64,000 nucleotides of DNA from Polaribacter vadi (GCF_001761365.1 NZ_CP017477.1:1858501-1922500), one strand, 5' to 3'. Positions 44,544-52,909 are shown, counted from the stretch's first letter. The notes: generated from the letters alone by a model not told the origin. Program-made: numbers and translations.

Positions 44544-45122
44544 TTATTTTTTTAACCTTATAAATAATTCCATTCCTTGCCTGTTATGATAAGAGTTGTA
44601 ACAAGATTCCATTTTCACATCATTAAAATAAGGAGAAAAATAGGTTAAATATTCTTCTTTATTTCCACCAAAAGGTGGATGATCTTCGTTGAGTTTTGCC
44701 TCAAAAAGCAACCCAACTAATTTGCCTTTTTCCTTTAAAATTGAGTGCATTTTTGCTGCATATTTTGCTCTTAATTCAGGATTAATTGCACAAAAAAAAG
44801 TTTGTTCAATCACCAAATCGAACGATTCTTCTAAATCGAAAAAGTTAGCGTGTATTAATTGTGATGCTGGAAAACTTGGAACTCTTTTTTTAATATTGGC
44901 TAAAGCAATTTTAGAAACATCTACTACAAAAACATTTTTAAAACCGTTATTGTATAAATATTCTGCTTCGTGAGAATTGCCTCCTCCAGGAATTAATATT
45001 TTTAAATTTTTGTTTTCTAGTTGATCAAAATAGGCTTTTAAAGGTGGAGAAACTTCGCCTAAATCCCAACCTGTTTTGTTGTTTTTATATTTATCATTCC
45101 AAAAATCTGCTGATAAATCCAT
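44544..45122 (-). CDS. TPMT-family thiol/chalcogen methyltransferase
   Basis: 192 residues. It starts with FWNDKYKNNKTGWDLGEVSPPLKAYFDQL, the signature of thiopurine S-methyltransferase-like proteins. The SAM-binding loop is LIPGGGNSHEAEYLY and VFVVDVSKIALANI, with FDLVIEQTFFCAI following. Family members methylate thiols, thiocyanate/halides, selenite or tellurite. Next to a CstB-like enzyme, rhodaneses and thioredoxin, S-methylation of sulfide or an organic persulfide, or a metalloid role, is plausible but unproven. It lies downstream of the trx terminator and runs with the CstB-like gene. Confidence 0.85.
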   Translation of the reverse strand: MDLSADFWNDKYKNNKTGWDLGEVSPPLKAYFDQLENKNLKILIPGGGNSHEAEYLYNNGFKNVFVVDVSKIALANIKKRVPSFPASQLIHANFFDLEESFDLVIEQTFFCAINPELRAKYAAKMHSILKEKGKLVGLLFEAKLNEDHPPFGGNKEEYLTYFSPYFNDVKMESCYNSYHNRQGMELFIRLKK

Positions 45123-45152
45123 ATATTAGTTTTATTATTTTCTTCACAAAAA

Positions 45153-45176
45153 CACCTGCTTTTAAAAAAACAGGTG
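45153..45176 (-). terminator. Terminator after thioredoxin
   Basis: CACCTG/CAGGTG stem with AT flanks and a 12-base loop. The minus-strand tail is T5. It lies about 24 bases past the thioredoxin stop. It is probably leaky, because the next gene has no clear promoter. Confidence 0.7.
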
Positions 45177-45199
45177 CTTTCCCCAATTAACTATTAAAA

Positions 45200-45496
45200 C
45201 TAACTAAAACTTTTAATAATCGTAATTAAATCATTTTTTTGTACAGCACCAGATTGTTTCCAAACTTGTTTACCTGCTTTGTATAATATGAATGTTGGTA
45301 CACCTCTCACTTGATATTTTGCAGCTAAAGATTGGTTTTTATCAACATCAATTTTAATGATTGATATTTTATCACCCAAAACATCTTTTACTTCTTTTAA
45401 TATTGGACTCATTGTTTTACAAGGGCCACACCATTCAGCAAAAAAGTCTACTAAAACAGGATTCTCTTGATTTATTATTTCTGAAAATTTGCTCAT
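45200..45496 (-). CDS. trxA: Thioredoxin
   Basis: 98 residues, a compact thioredoxin fold. The active site FFAEWCGPCKTMSPIL gives Cys23 and Cys26. cis-Pro is in VRGVPTFILYKAGK. No signal peptide, so it is a cytoplasmic dithiol reductant. Its place in an operon with rhodanese (13 and 3 base gaps) suggests it reduces persulfidated proteins or rhodanese-bound sulfur. The main housekeeping trxA may be elsewhere. Confidence 0.92.
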   Translation of the reverse strand: MSKFSEIINQENPVLVDFFAEWCGPCKTMSPILKEVKDVLGDKISIIKIDVDKNQSLAAKYQVRGVPTFILYKAGKQVWKQSGAVQKNDLITIIKSFS

Positions 45497-45509
45497 AATT
45501 TAAATTCAT

Positions 45510-45779
45510 TTATTTTGAAAGCTTACCAGTTGCACAACTTACAAATGATTTTGCTTTAGAAGAAAAAGAATTGGAATCCTCTATGGATGGATATCCTAAA
45601 TTTTTCAACGTTTCTTTCACTTTAAAAGCATCTTCTTCATTTGAATAGTCAAAAGACACTTTACTTTCTTCCACATTTACTTGTAAGTTGCTTATATTTT
45701 CTATGGTTGCTAATTTGGTTGATATTGTATGTGCACAACCTCCACATTTTAAATTTTGTACTAAAATTGAAGTTTTCAT
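45510..45779 (-). CDS. HMA-like CxxC protein with extra C-terminal cysteine
   Basis: 89 residues. A ferredoxin-like HMA fold: VQNLKCGGCAHTISTKL puts Cys12 and Cys15 in the metal-binding CxxC. After the fold a tail (NSFSSKAKSFVSCATGKLSK) has another Cys82, unusual for a plain copper chaperone. It could carry copper or zinc, or a sulfane sulfur between rhodanese and thioredoxin. It sits three bases after rhodanese and 13 bases before thioredoxin. Confidence 0.8.
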   Translation of the reverse strand: MKTSILVQNLKCGGCAHTISTKLATIENISNLQVNVEESKVSFDYSNEEDAFKVKETLKNLGYPSIEDSNSFSSKAKSFVSCATGKLSK

Positions 45780-45782
45780 AGT

Positions 45783-46127
45783 TTAATTATAGTTAAGAAT
45801 TCCACCTTTTAAATCGTAAATCTCTTTAAAACCCAAATCTACTATTTTTTTAGTTGCTCTTTTGCTTCTACCTCCACTTCTACAATATACATAAACTGGT
45901 TTTTCTTTGTCTAATTTATTAACTTCTGATGTGAATTTACCAGAAAAAACATCAATATTTTTTGCCTTTTTAATACAACCAGCATTGTATTCATTTGCTG
46001 TTCTTACATCTATTAACTGAACTTTTTTATTGGTGACAGCTTTTTTAAAAGTTTGAACATCTAACACTTTTATGTTGTTATTAGTATTTGAATTTATACC
46101 AAAAAGGGATTTTAAAAATTTTATCAT
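45783..46127 (-). CDS. Single-domain rhodanese sulfurtransferase
   Basis: 114 residues. Rhodanese core with VQLIDVRTANEYNAGCIKKAKNIDV and the active-site loop YCRSGGRSKRA (Cys82), long enough for sulfur rather than phosphate substrates. No signal peptide. It is the first gene of the operon, 57 bases downstream of the Crp/Fnr-type operator/promoter at 46158-46201. It probably accepts sulfane sulfur and passes it to thiols such as the HMA-like protein, thioredoxin or glutathione-like thiols. Confidence 0.92.
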   Translation of the reverse strand: MIKFLKSLFGINSNTNNNIKVLDVQTFKKAVTNKKVQLIDVRTANEYNAGCIKKAKNIDVFSGKFTSEVNKLDKEKPVYVYCRSGGRSKRATKKIVDLGFKEIYDLKGGILNYN

Positions 46128-46157
46128 TTAAAAAAATAGTTTTATTATTTACTTGTT

Positions 46158-46201
46158 CAAAGATAAATAATTACGCCATTTTTTTTAGTAACATAAGTTA
46201 C
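46158..46201 (-). promoter_or_regulatory. Promoter and Crp/Fnr-type operator of the rhodanese operon
   Basis: Perfect inverted repeat GTAAC-TTAT-GTTAC on the minus strand (46188-46201), then 22 bases, then TATCTTTG (exact TAnnTTTG) at 46158-46165, 30 bases before the rhodanese ATG. The repeat has the 5-4-5 architecture of FNR sites but a different half-site. It shares GTAACYTWTGTTACT with the site at 43109-43122. The Crp/Fnr gene follows at 46261. Confidence 0.78.
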
Positions 46202-46260
46202 ACTTGCCTTAAAAAGACAGTAAAATAATAGTTATAAAAAGAGCTAAAAAATTATAGTAT

Positions 46261-46893
46261 TTAAAGCTCTAAAACCTTAATACTATTTCTATAAAGCTTT
46301 ATTTTATTTTCATTTTCGAGTTTTTTTAGCAGTCTAGAAACAACAACTCGTGAAGTATGTAAATCTTCAGCAATTTGTTTGTGAGTGGTTGTTAACTCAT
46401 CATTATTGTTAACCATTGCTTTATCTTTTAAGTATTTAAAAATGCGTTCGTCCATCTTTAAAAAAGCAATTGTATCTACAGCTTGCAAAAGCTCTTCCAC
46501 TCTATTATGGTAACTTTGTAATATAAAAGATTGCCAAGTTTTGTAGCTACTTAACCAATCTGTCATTTTTTCTTTTGGTAACAGAATTAGCTCAACATCT
46601 GTTTCTGCAACCGCTCTAATTTTACTTTTTGTTTGCCCCATGCAACAAGAAAGTGTCATGGCACACGTATCTCCTTTTTCTAGATAATATAAAACTAATT
46701 CATCTCCATTTTCATCTTCTCTTAAGATTTTTATGGCACCAGAAATTAGCAAAGGCATCGATTTTATAAAATCTCCTAATTCTATAATTGTAGTATCTGC
46801 AGTAAAATTTTTATAAACACCTACTTTTGCAATCTCATCTATTAAGTTTTGCTCAAATAAATACCCAAAGTTAAGTTGTAAATCAGTTTCCAT
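46261..46893 (-). CDS. Crp/Fnr-family regulator with a CxxxxxCC cluster
   Basis: The start is placed at the ATG at 46891-46893 (210 residues); the frame stays open 15 codons upstream. The cNMP-fold sensor (1-~115) reads GDTCAMTLSCCMGQTKSKIRAV where cAMP-binding Crp proteins have GExxxRxxA. So it does not bind cAMP in the usual way, and instead has Cys77, Cys83 and Cys84 clustered there. The long dimer helix (~112-142) and winged helix (LTTTHKQIAEDLHTSRVVVSRLLKKLE) follow. The recognition helix keeps the FNR Ser-Arg but has Val for Glu, fitting a non-FNR half-site such as GTAAC. Likely a thiol/persulfide-, redox- or metal-responsive activator of the flanking operons (inference). Confidence 0.9.
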   Translation of the reverse strand: METDLQLNFGYLFEQNLIDEIAKVGVYKNFTADTTIIELGDFIKSMPLLISGAIKILREDENGDELVLYYLEKGDTCAMTLSCCMGQTKSKIRAVAETDVELILLPKEKMTDWLSSYKTWQSFILQSYHNRVEELLQAVDTIAFLKMDERIFKYLKDKAMVNNNDELTTTHKQIAEDLHTSRVVVSRLLKKLENENKIKLYRNSIKVLEL

Positions 46894-46955
46894 TTCAAAA
46901 TATAATTTGACACTAAATTTAATAAAATGATTTGACAACCCCTAAAAAAGTAACG

Positions 46956-47102
46956 CTAAATATCTTGTTTCTCTTTGGCTTTTTTATCAGTATTCATCAG
47001 CATAAAAACAGCTGCAACCAAACCAATTACAACCAACACAAAAACACCAATTACGATGGTTCCATTAAGCCAAGAAACAAGAGGAATGTTTAAAAAATTC
47101 AT
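46956..47102 (-). CDS. 48-residue single-pass membrane protein
   Basis: ATG at 47100-47102, TAG at 46956-46958. One hydrophobic helix (WLNGTIVIGVFVLVVIGL then VAAVFMLM) is followed by a charged tail NTDKKAKEKQDI. It lies 67 bases after the TolC gene of the second efflux operon and 62 bases before crp, on the same strand. No family recognised. The clean codon use and the K/E tail make it more likely real than chance. It may be a small accessory of the efflux operon. Confidence 0.55.
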   Translation of the reverse strand: MNFLNIPLVSWLNGTIVIGVFVLVVIGLVAAVFMLMNTDKKAKEKQDI

Positions 47103-47169
47103 AAGACATCTAATTTAATACGTAAAATTAAAGCTTATAGTATTCTTAAATTATGATAAAAGTCAGTTT

Positions 47170-48513
47170 TTAGAATTTAATATTCATAATATCGCCACTC
47201 AATTGTAATAATTGGAGTTCAATCAACTTCGCATCAAACTTTGCGTTATTGTAAGCTGTTTTAGAATTAATTAAGTTTATTTGTGCTTGCCTAAACTCTA
47301 CAGAAGTTATTTGGCCCAATTTAAAACGTTCTTGAGTTCTATCGAAATTATTTTGATTTGTTAACACATTTTGTTCTTGTGCTGTTAAAATAAATAACTG
47401 ATTGTTATAATTCTCCCAAGTATTTTTTAAATTATTTTCGATATTTACTTTTTGTTGCTCTAACAATATTTGCTGATTGTCTAACGCTATTTTAGCATTC
47501 GCAACTCGTGTTCTTGTGCTTCCACCATCAAAAATATTCCATGTTAAGTTGATGCCAGCATTTAAACCATCTGAAGTAATTAATTTTGCACCAAAAGGAT
47601 TGATTAAATTCTCGTTTTCTGTTCTGTTAAAACCATAAGAAGCATTAAAACCTAAAGAAGGTAAAAAGTTCGCTTTGTTTATCTTAATATTGAATTCGCT
47701 AATTGCAATATTAGTTTCTCCTTGTTTTAAAAGGGCATTATTCTCTAAAGTTTTATTTTTTAAATCATTATAATTCATCATTGTATTATAATCAACCTCA
47801 GTTTCTACTACATAATTTATATCTTCTTTAGATCCTAAAATTACATTTAAACCACGTTTTGCATTGTTTAATTGTTGCTTGGCAGTAATTAATGTAATAC
47901 TATCATTATTCACATCTACTTGTGCATTTAAATATTCTAATTTTGTAGATTGCCCATAATCATATTGATATTGTGCACGTGTTAACCTTCTCTTAGAAAT
48001 GGTTAAAGCCTCTGATAAATTATTGGTATTTTCTGATAAACGAGCAATTTGAAAATACACTGTAAACAGCTGTAAGTAGGTGTTTTCAATCGTTTCTTTG
48101 GCTTGTAACTCTGTTAGATTATACGTTTTTTGTAATTGCTGATAATTATATTTTCTACCTAAACCATCAAAAATTGTATAGTTTACACCCAATGAGGCAT
48201 TGTAGGTTTTTGCGACAACTCCATTTCCAGCAATTTCTGCATCGTTTCCAGTATCTCTATCAGTTAATATTAAACTTTGATTATTTCTACTATAATTTGC
48301 GCCAGATGTTAAAGCCACAGTTGGCAAAGCACCTCTATTGTAAATACTTGTATTATTTTCGGCAACCTCTAAATTATTGTTAGCAATTTTAATCCCAAAA
48401 TTATTTTCTAATGCAATTGCTAACGCTTCTTCTTTGGTTAAAATTTTTTGAGAAAACCCTTTTACTGTCGATAAAAAAACGACTAATAATATTGTAATTT
48501 TAATGATCTTCAT
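47170..48513 (-). CDS. TolC-family outer membrane protein (second efflux system)
   Basis: 447 residues from the ATG at 48511-48513, overlapping the RND gene by 14 bases; a TTG three codons upstream is possible. Signal ITILLVVFLSTVKGFSQ, then two TolC repeats (LALENNFGIKIANNNLEVAENN, RRLTRAQYQYDYGQSTKLEYLNAQVDVNNDSI; FDRTQERFKLGQITSVEFRQAQINLINSKTAYNNAKFDAKL). It is the outer membrane channel of the pump encoded upstream. Placement of the TolC gene after the pump differs from the first system, where it comes first. Confidence 0.92.
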   Translation of the reverse strand: MKIIKITILLVVFLSTVKGFSQKILTKEEALAIALENNFGIKIANNNLEVAENNTSIYNRGALPTVALTSGANYSRNNQSLILTDRDTGNDAEIAGNGVVAKTYNASLGVNYTIFDGLGRKYNYQQLQKTYNLTELQAKETIENTYLQLFTVYFQIARLSENTNNLSEALTISKRRLTRAQYQYDYGQSTKLEYLNAQVDVNNDSITLITAKQQLNNAKRGLNVILGSKEDINYVVETEVDYNTMMNYNDLKNKTLENNALLKQGETNIAISEFNIKINKANFLPSLGFNASYGFNRTENENLINPFGAKLITSDGLNAGINLTWNIFDGGSTRTRVANAKIALDNQQILLEQQKVNIENNLKNTWENYNNQLFILTAQEQNVLTNQNNFDRTQERFKLGQITSVEFRQAQINLINSKTAYNNAKFDAKLIELQLLQLSGDIMNIKF

Positions 48514-51500
48514 CTTCGTCAAATTTAGATTCTATAATAGCTCTTTCTACTTCTTCTTTTGTTACTTTATCTCCCGTTTTTAACCATTTAATACTCATTT
48601 TTACAGAGTTAGAAATAGATAATAACAAGGGCAACATTACCAACGTTAAAATGGTTGCTATTCCAATTCCATAAGAAATTGAAATTGCCATAGGTTTTAA
48701 AAATTGTGCTTGCCTGCTTTTCTCTAATAATAATGGCGCTAAACCTGCAATAGTAGTTAAAGAGGTTAAGAAAATAGCTCTAAAACGAGATTGACCAGCC
48801 TTAATTAGGGCTTCATCAAACTTTAAACCTTCTTTTAAATAACTGTTGAATTTCCCTATTAAAACCAAGCCATCATTTACCATAATACCAATTAGTGCAA
48901 TAATTCCTAAAAAGGATAAAATACCAATTGGAAAATTATGAAAATAATGTCCTAAGACAACACCAATCATACTAAAAGGAATCATTATTATTAATAAAAT
49001 TGGCTGACTGTAAGAACGAAATGTAAACGCAATTACAATATAAATCAACATTAAAATTATCGGCAAAACAACATTTAAAGAATCTGTTGTTTTATTAGCT
49101 TCTCTATTTTGACCCTCGTAAAGTGGTGATACAGAATGGTGCTTAGAAGTTATTGCAGGCATTATTCTAGCCTTAATATCATCTAAAATTTCTGTTGCAC
49201 TTGTTTCTAAATCCTTTAAATCTGCAGTAACTTGAATTTCTCTTTTTCCATTTAAGTGATTGATAGCAATATCTCCTCTTTCTATGGTATACGTTGCTAT
49301 TTCAGAAAACGGAATTCTTGTTCCATTTGGTGCTACAATTCGCATATCATCTAAATTTTTGATAGATGATCTATCTTTTCTGTCATAACGAACCCAAACT
49401 TTAATTTCGTCTTGACCTCTTTGAAAACGTTGTGCTTGAAAACCGAAAAATCCACTACGAATTTGTGCCATTACAGATTGTAAATTCAATCCTAATACAT
49501 ACGCATTATCTTTTAAAACGATGCTTAATTCTTTAATTCCTGCAGGATCGTTGTCTGAAATATCTTTTAAGAGGGGATTGTTTTCTAATTCTTGTTTTAG
49601 TTCTTCTTTAGCAGCTTTAAGTTCATCAATATTATTACCTAATAAAGAAACTGCAACTGGACTACCTCCAAAATTACCTCCAGAACCAAAAATTAAACTT
49701 TCTACACCATACACTTTCCCTACTTTATCACTTATAGAATTTGTTATTTCTGGTGATGAAAAATCTCTAGCTTCTCCAGGTAATAAGTTAACTGTTAATG
49801 TTGCATTTCCACTTCCAGGCCCTACTCTTTTTATAACGTTTTCTATAACTTGGAAGTCACCAGATTGTTTTGCTGAATATTCTTTATTAACCAACCAAAC
49901 TTTTTCTTCTATTGATGAAATAATAGAATCTGTAATTTGCTCATTTGTTCCTTGTGGCATTGTTAACGCAATTTGTACTCGATCACTTGCAATTCTTGGA
50001 AAAAAAGATTGTTGCACAATACCAGCATCCATTGCTAATTTGCTAAAAATTACCAAAGCTATTGGAATGGCAAAAGCAAAGAATTTATTTTGTAAACAAA
50101 ATTTTAGAAAAGGCATATAAAAACCATCTCTTACTTTAACTAAAAAATTATCTGCTAACTCGTTTACTTTATTAAAAAAAGTATCTATTCCATTTTTCTT
50201 TTTCTCTTCACCATTTTCTAATCTTTTTCTATCTAAAGCTTTAGAGTGTGCAATGTGTGCAGGTAAAATTACCAAAGCTTCTAGTAAAGAAACAACTAAA
50301 GTTAATATTACAATTACTGAAACTTCACTAAAGAAATCACCCATTCTTCCATCCACAAAAAAGAAGGTAGAAAAAGCGATTATTGTTGTTAAAATTGCTG
50401 ATACAATTGGCGGAATTACTTCCATTGTACCATCGATTGCTGCTTGTATTTTAGATTTTCCTAAATCGTAATAATGATGATAAATATTTTCTCCAATGAC
50501 AATTCCATCATCAACCAAAATACCAATAACGATAATCATTCCAAAAAGCGATAATACGTTTATGGTAACATCAAATTGTGCTGCAAAAATAAACATCCCT
50601 AAAAATGCAACTGGCAATCCAAAAGCTACCCAAATTGCCAAACGTAAGTTTAAAAAGAGCGCTAAAAAGAATAAAACAAGTAAAATACCTACAACTCCAT
50701 TTTCTATTAATAATCTTGTTCTTCCATTTAAAGAAATTGAAGAATCACTAGAAATATTTAATTGTACATTTTGGTTTTCTTGATTAAATTGATGAATGTA
50801 TTCTTTAATTTTATCTGCAGTAGTAAGTAAATCTTCATTATTGGTATTACTTACTGTTACATTAATTGCTAAATTGCCATTATAAAACAATCTATCTGGA
50901 GTTTCTGACCACGTATCTCTAACCTCTGCAATATCTTTTAATCGAATTATATTACCATTTGTTTCTGTTCTAACAATAATACTTTGCAATTCTACTCCAT
51001 AATAAGAACGATTACTTGCTCTAATTAAATAGTCTTCTTCAACTGTTTTTATATTTCCACCAGTAATTAAAATATTAGAATTTTGTACTGCAACTGCCAC
51101 TTCTGTAAAAGTCAAGTTATAAGCACGCAGATCGTTTTCTCTAACTGCAATTTCTATTTCTTCATCTGGAAAACCAGATATTTCAACTTGCGAAATTCCT
51201 TCAATACCTCTTATTTCATTTTCTACATTTCTAGCATATTGTTTTAAAGATTTTAAAGAAATATTTTCTCCACTCACAGAAAAACTGATGGTGGGTCTAA
51301 TATTTTCTACTTTTGCAATAACAGCTGGTTCCATTCCAGAAGGAAATGAAGGAACTCTATCTACTGCATTTTTTACATCTGTTAAAACAATATCTATATT
51401 TTTTCCTCTTTCTACTTCTATACTAACTGTAGCCGAATTTTCTCTTGATACAGATGTTATTCGTTCCACACCAATAACTCCTTTTAAATTGTCTTCGATT

Positions 51501-51700
51501 TTTAAGACAACACCTTCCTCCATCTCTGTAGGAGAAGCACCTGGATATGTTAAAGAAATATTTATTAAGTCTGAATCTACTAAAGGAAAAAAAGACGATT
51601 TCATGCTAAACACACCTATCGCCCCAAAAACAATAAATGCAATAATCATTACATTTACTGCAACAGGATATTTTATAAAATAAGTAATTATTTTTTTCAT
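48500..51700 (-). CDS. RND efflux permease (second system)
   Basis: 1066 residues with two six-helix halves and two periplasmic loops. N-terminal YFIKYPVAVNVMIIAFIVFGAIGVFSM. The TM4 relay is in GMIIVIGILVDDGIVIGENIYHHYYD (Asp-Asp). The second half has FLGIIALIGIMVNDGLVLIGKFNSYLKEG and AGQSRFRAIFLTSLTTIAGLAPLL. The C-terminal tail is acidic. It belongs to the AcrB/MdtB-like HAE group and is distinct from the 37173-40367 pump. It lies 32 bases after the adaptor gene. Confidence 0.93.
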   Translation of the reverse strand: MKKIITYFIKYPVAVNVMIIAFIVFGAIGVFSMKSSFFPLVDSDLINISLTYPGASPTEMEEGVVLKIEDNLKGVIGVERITSVSRENSATVSIEVERGKNIDIVLTDVKNAVDRVPSFPSGMEPAVIAKVENIRPTISFSVSGENISLKSLKQYARNVENEIRGIEGISQVEISGFPDEEIEIAVRENDLRAYNLTFTEVAVAVQNSNILITGGNIKTVEEDYLIRASNRSYYGVELQSIIVRTETNGNIIRLKDIAEVRDTWSETPDRLFYNGNLAINVTVSNTNNEDLLTTADKIKEYIHQFNQENQNVQLNISSDSSISLNGRTRLLIENGVVGILLVLFFLALFLNLRLAIWVAFGLPVAFLGMFIFAAQFDVTINVLSLFGMIIVIGILVDDGIVIGENIYHHYYDLGKSKIQAAIDGTMEVIPPIVSAILTTIIAFSTFFFVDGRMGDFFSEVSVIVILTLVVSLLEALVILPAHIAHSKALDRKRLENGEEKKKNGIDTFFNKVNELADNFLVKVRDGFYMPFLKFCLQNKFFAFAIPIALVIFSKLAMDAGIVQQSFFPRIASDRVQIALTMPQGTNEQITDSIISSIEEKVWLVNKEYSAKQSGDFQVIENVIKRVGPGSGNATLTVNLLPGEARDFSSPEITNSISDKVGKVYGVESLIFGSGGNFGGSPVAVSLLGNNIDELKAAKEELKQELENNPLLKDISDNDPAGIKELSIVLKDNAYVLGLNLQSVMAQIRSGFFGFQAQRFQRGQDEIKVWVRYDRKDRSSIKNLDDMRIVAPNGTRIPFSEIATYTIERGDIAINHLNGKREIQVTADLKDLETSATEILDDIKARIMPAITSKHHSVSPLYEGQNREANKTTDSLNVVLPIILMLIYIVIAFTFRSYSQPILLIIMIPFSMIGVVLGHYFHNFPIGILSFLGIIALIGIMVNDGLVLIGKFNSYLKEGLKFDEALIKAGQSRFRAIFLTSLTTIAGLAPLLLEKSRQAQFLKPMAISISYGIGIATILTLVMLPLLLSISNSVKMSIKWLKTGDKVTKEEVERAIIESKFDEDEDH

Positions 51701-51732
51701 TGTATGCTGAGTTTATATCAGTATTTGTGCTA

Positions 51733-52848
51733 TTAATCTTTTTTACCAATATTTACAATCATACCATCAAAAGCACCTGGAAAAGGTTGTGCTAAAATTT
51801 TATCATTGTCTTTTAATCCTTTTATAACCACGTTTTCTGCACCAAAATAAACAGGATTTATTTCTGACAACGTTAAAACGCTATCATTTTTAACAGTATA
51901 CACAGCATTGTTATTGACCAATAATTTTCTTGAAATTTCAATAGCATCTGTTTCTGATTTTGCAATCAAATTTGCTTCTAAAAACATCCCTTCTTTTAAA
52001 TCTGGATCTTTTACTTGAATATAGGCGTTTATGGTTTGCGAAATTTGATCGATTCTTCCATTAACTCTCACAACTTTCCCTTCGTAAGTTTTCGATTTAT
52101 TTGAACTTGTAAGTTCTACTGCATTCCCAACTTTTAATAAGTCTGCAAATTCAGAATTTACAGAAACCTCCAACTCATAAATATCTGTATCTATAAACTC
52201 GCCTAATTTTTGGCCTGATCTTACCAAGGTTCCAGGAGTTACTAAAGTTTCTATTAAAACTCCTTTAAAAGGTGCTCTTATTAAATGTTTAGATAAACGA
52301 ACTTCTAAATTTTTAACATTGTAGTAAGCTGTTAAAATTCCACGTCCAGAAATAAAATATTTTTCTTTGTCTGATGAAAAACTAGGTAATTCTGGTATCG
52401 ATTTATTAATATCGAAACTTTTTAAATAGTCTTCCCATTTTTTAAAATCTGATGAAAAATCTAAACGTAAATCTGGTAAAACAGCTGTAATTAAATTAAA
52501 TAAATTACTCTTTTGCGATTTTAAACTTGCTCTAAATTCATCGCTATTAATACTTAATAAAATTTCGCCTCTATTATATGCTGTTCCTGGTTTAAAAGCC
52601 TTATTAGAAGTATTTAAAACACCTTGAACTTCAGAAAAAATATCAATTTTATTTTTGGCAACCAGATTACCATTAGCAGTTAAAACAATAGGAACTTCCG
52701 TATTTTTAACATTTTGTACAAAAACTGTATTGATACTTTTTTTAAATGTTGGTTTTGGTTTTTGATTATTATCGATAAAATAATTTCCTAAAAAAATTGC
52801 ACCAATAATTAATAAAGCTCCTAGAATAGCTAGAATAATTTTTCTCAT
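51733..52848 (-). CDS. RND periplasmic adaptor (second system)
   Basis: 371 residues. An uncleaved or signal-anchor N-terminus (IILAILGALLIIGAIFLGNYFI) replaces the lipoprotein signal of the first system. Lipoyl halves (FSEVQGVLNTSNKAFKPGTAYNRGEILLSINSDE; LIRAPFKGVLIETLVTPGTLVRSGQKLGEFID) flank a short hairpin, then come beta-barrel and membrane-proximal domains. First gene of the operon; promoter box TATCTTTG at 52902-52909. No regulator gene lies beside it. Confidence 0.9.
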   Translation of the reverse strand: MRKIILAILGALLIIGAIFLGNYFIDNNQKPKPTFKKSINTVFVQNVKNTEVPIVLTANGNLVAKNKIDIFSEVQGVLNTSNKAFKPGTAYNRGEILLSINSDEFRASLKSQKSNLFNLITAVLPDLRLDFSSDFKKWEDYLKSFDINKSIPELPSFSSDKEKYFISGRGILTAYYNVKNLEVRLSKHLIRAPFKGVLIETLVTPGTLVRSGQKLGEFIDTDIYELEVSVNSEFADLLKVGNAVELTSSNKSKTYEGKVVRVNGRIDQISQTINAYIQVKDPDLKEGMFLEANLIAKSETDAIEISRKLLVNNNAVYTVKNDSVLTLSEINPVYFGAENVVIKGLKDNDKILAQPFPGAFDGMIVNIGKKD

Positions 52849-52861
52849 CGTTATTTAGTTG

Positions 52862-52909
52862 AAGTATACTTGACCAAAAAATCAAGTTTATAATGTTTTT
52901 GCAAAGATA
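52862..52909 (-). promoter_or_regulatory. Promoter with leader palindromes of the second efflux operon
   Basis: TATCTTTG (exact TAnnTTTG, minus strand) at 52902-52909. In the expected leader are AAGTATACTT (52862-52871, self-complementary) and ACTTGA/TCAAGT (52868-52873 and 52882-52887, 8-base loop). These are candidate operator or hairpin sites. No GTAAC-N4-GTTAC site occurs here, so this pump is not in the same regulon by this criterion. Confidence 0.45.

Noticed and set aside
46950..46963. Third GTAAC site upstream of the Crp/Fnr gene
   Set aside because: Only one half-site (GTAAC) is present; the second half reads AATAT and there is no TAnnTTTG box at the 22-base spacing.
49521..50120. 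199-codon open frame on the plus strand opposite the second RND permease
   Set aside because: It lies wholly antisense to a well-conserved RND gene and has low-complexity Ser/Leu/Pro composition and no domain. Several similar shadows at 40881-41225, 51288-51683 and 26354-26650 were left out for the same reason.
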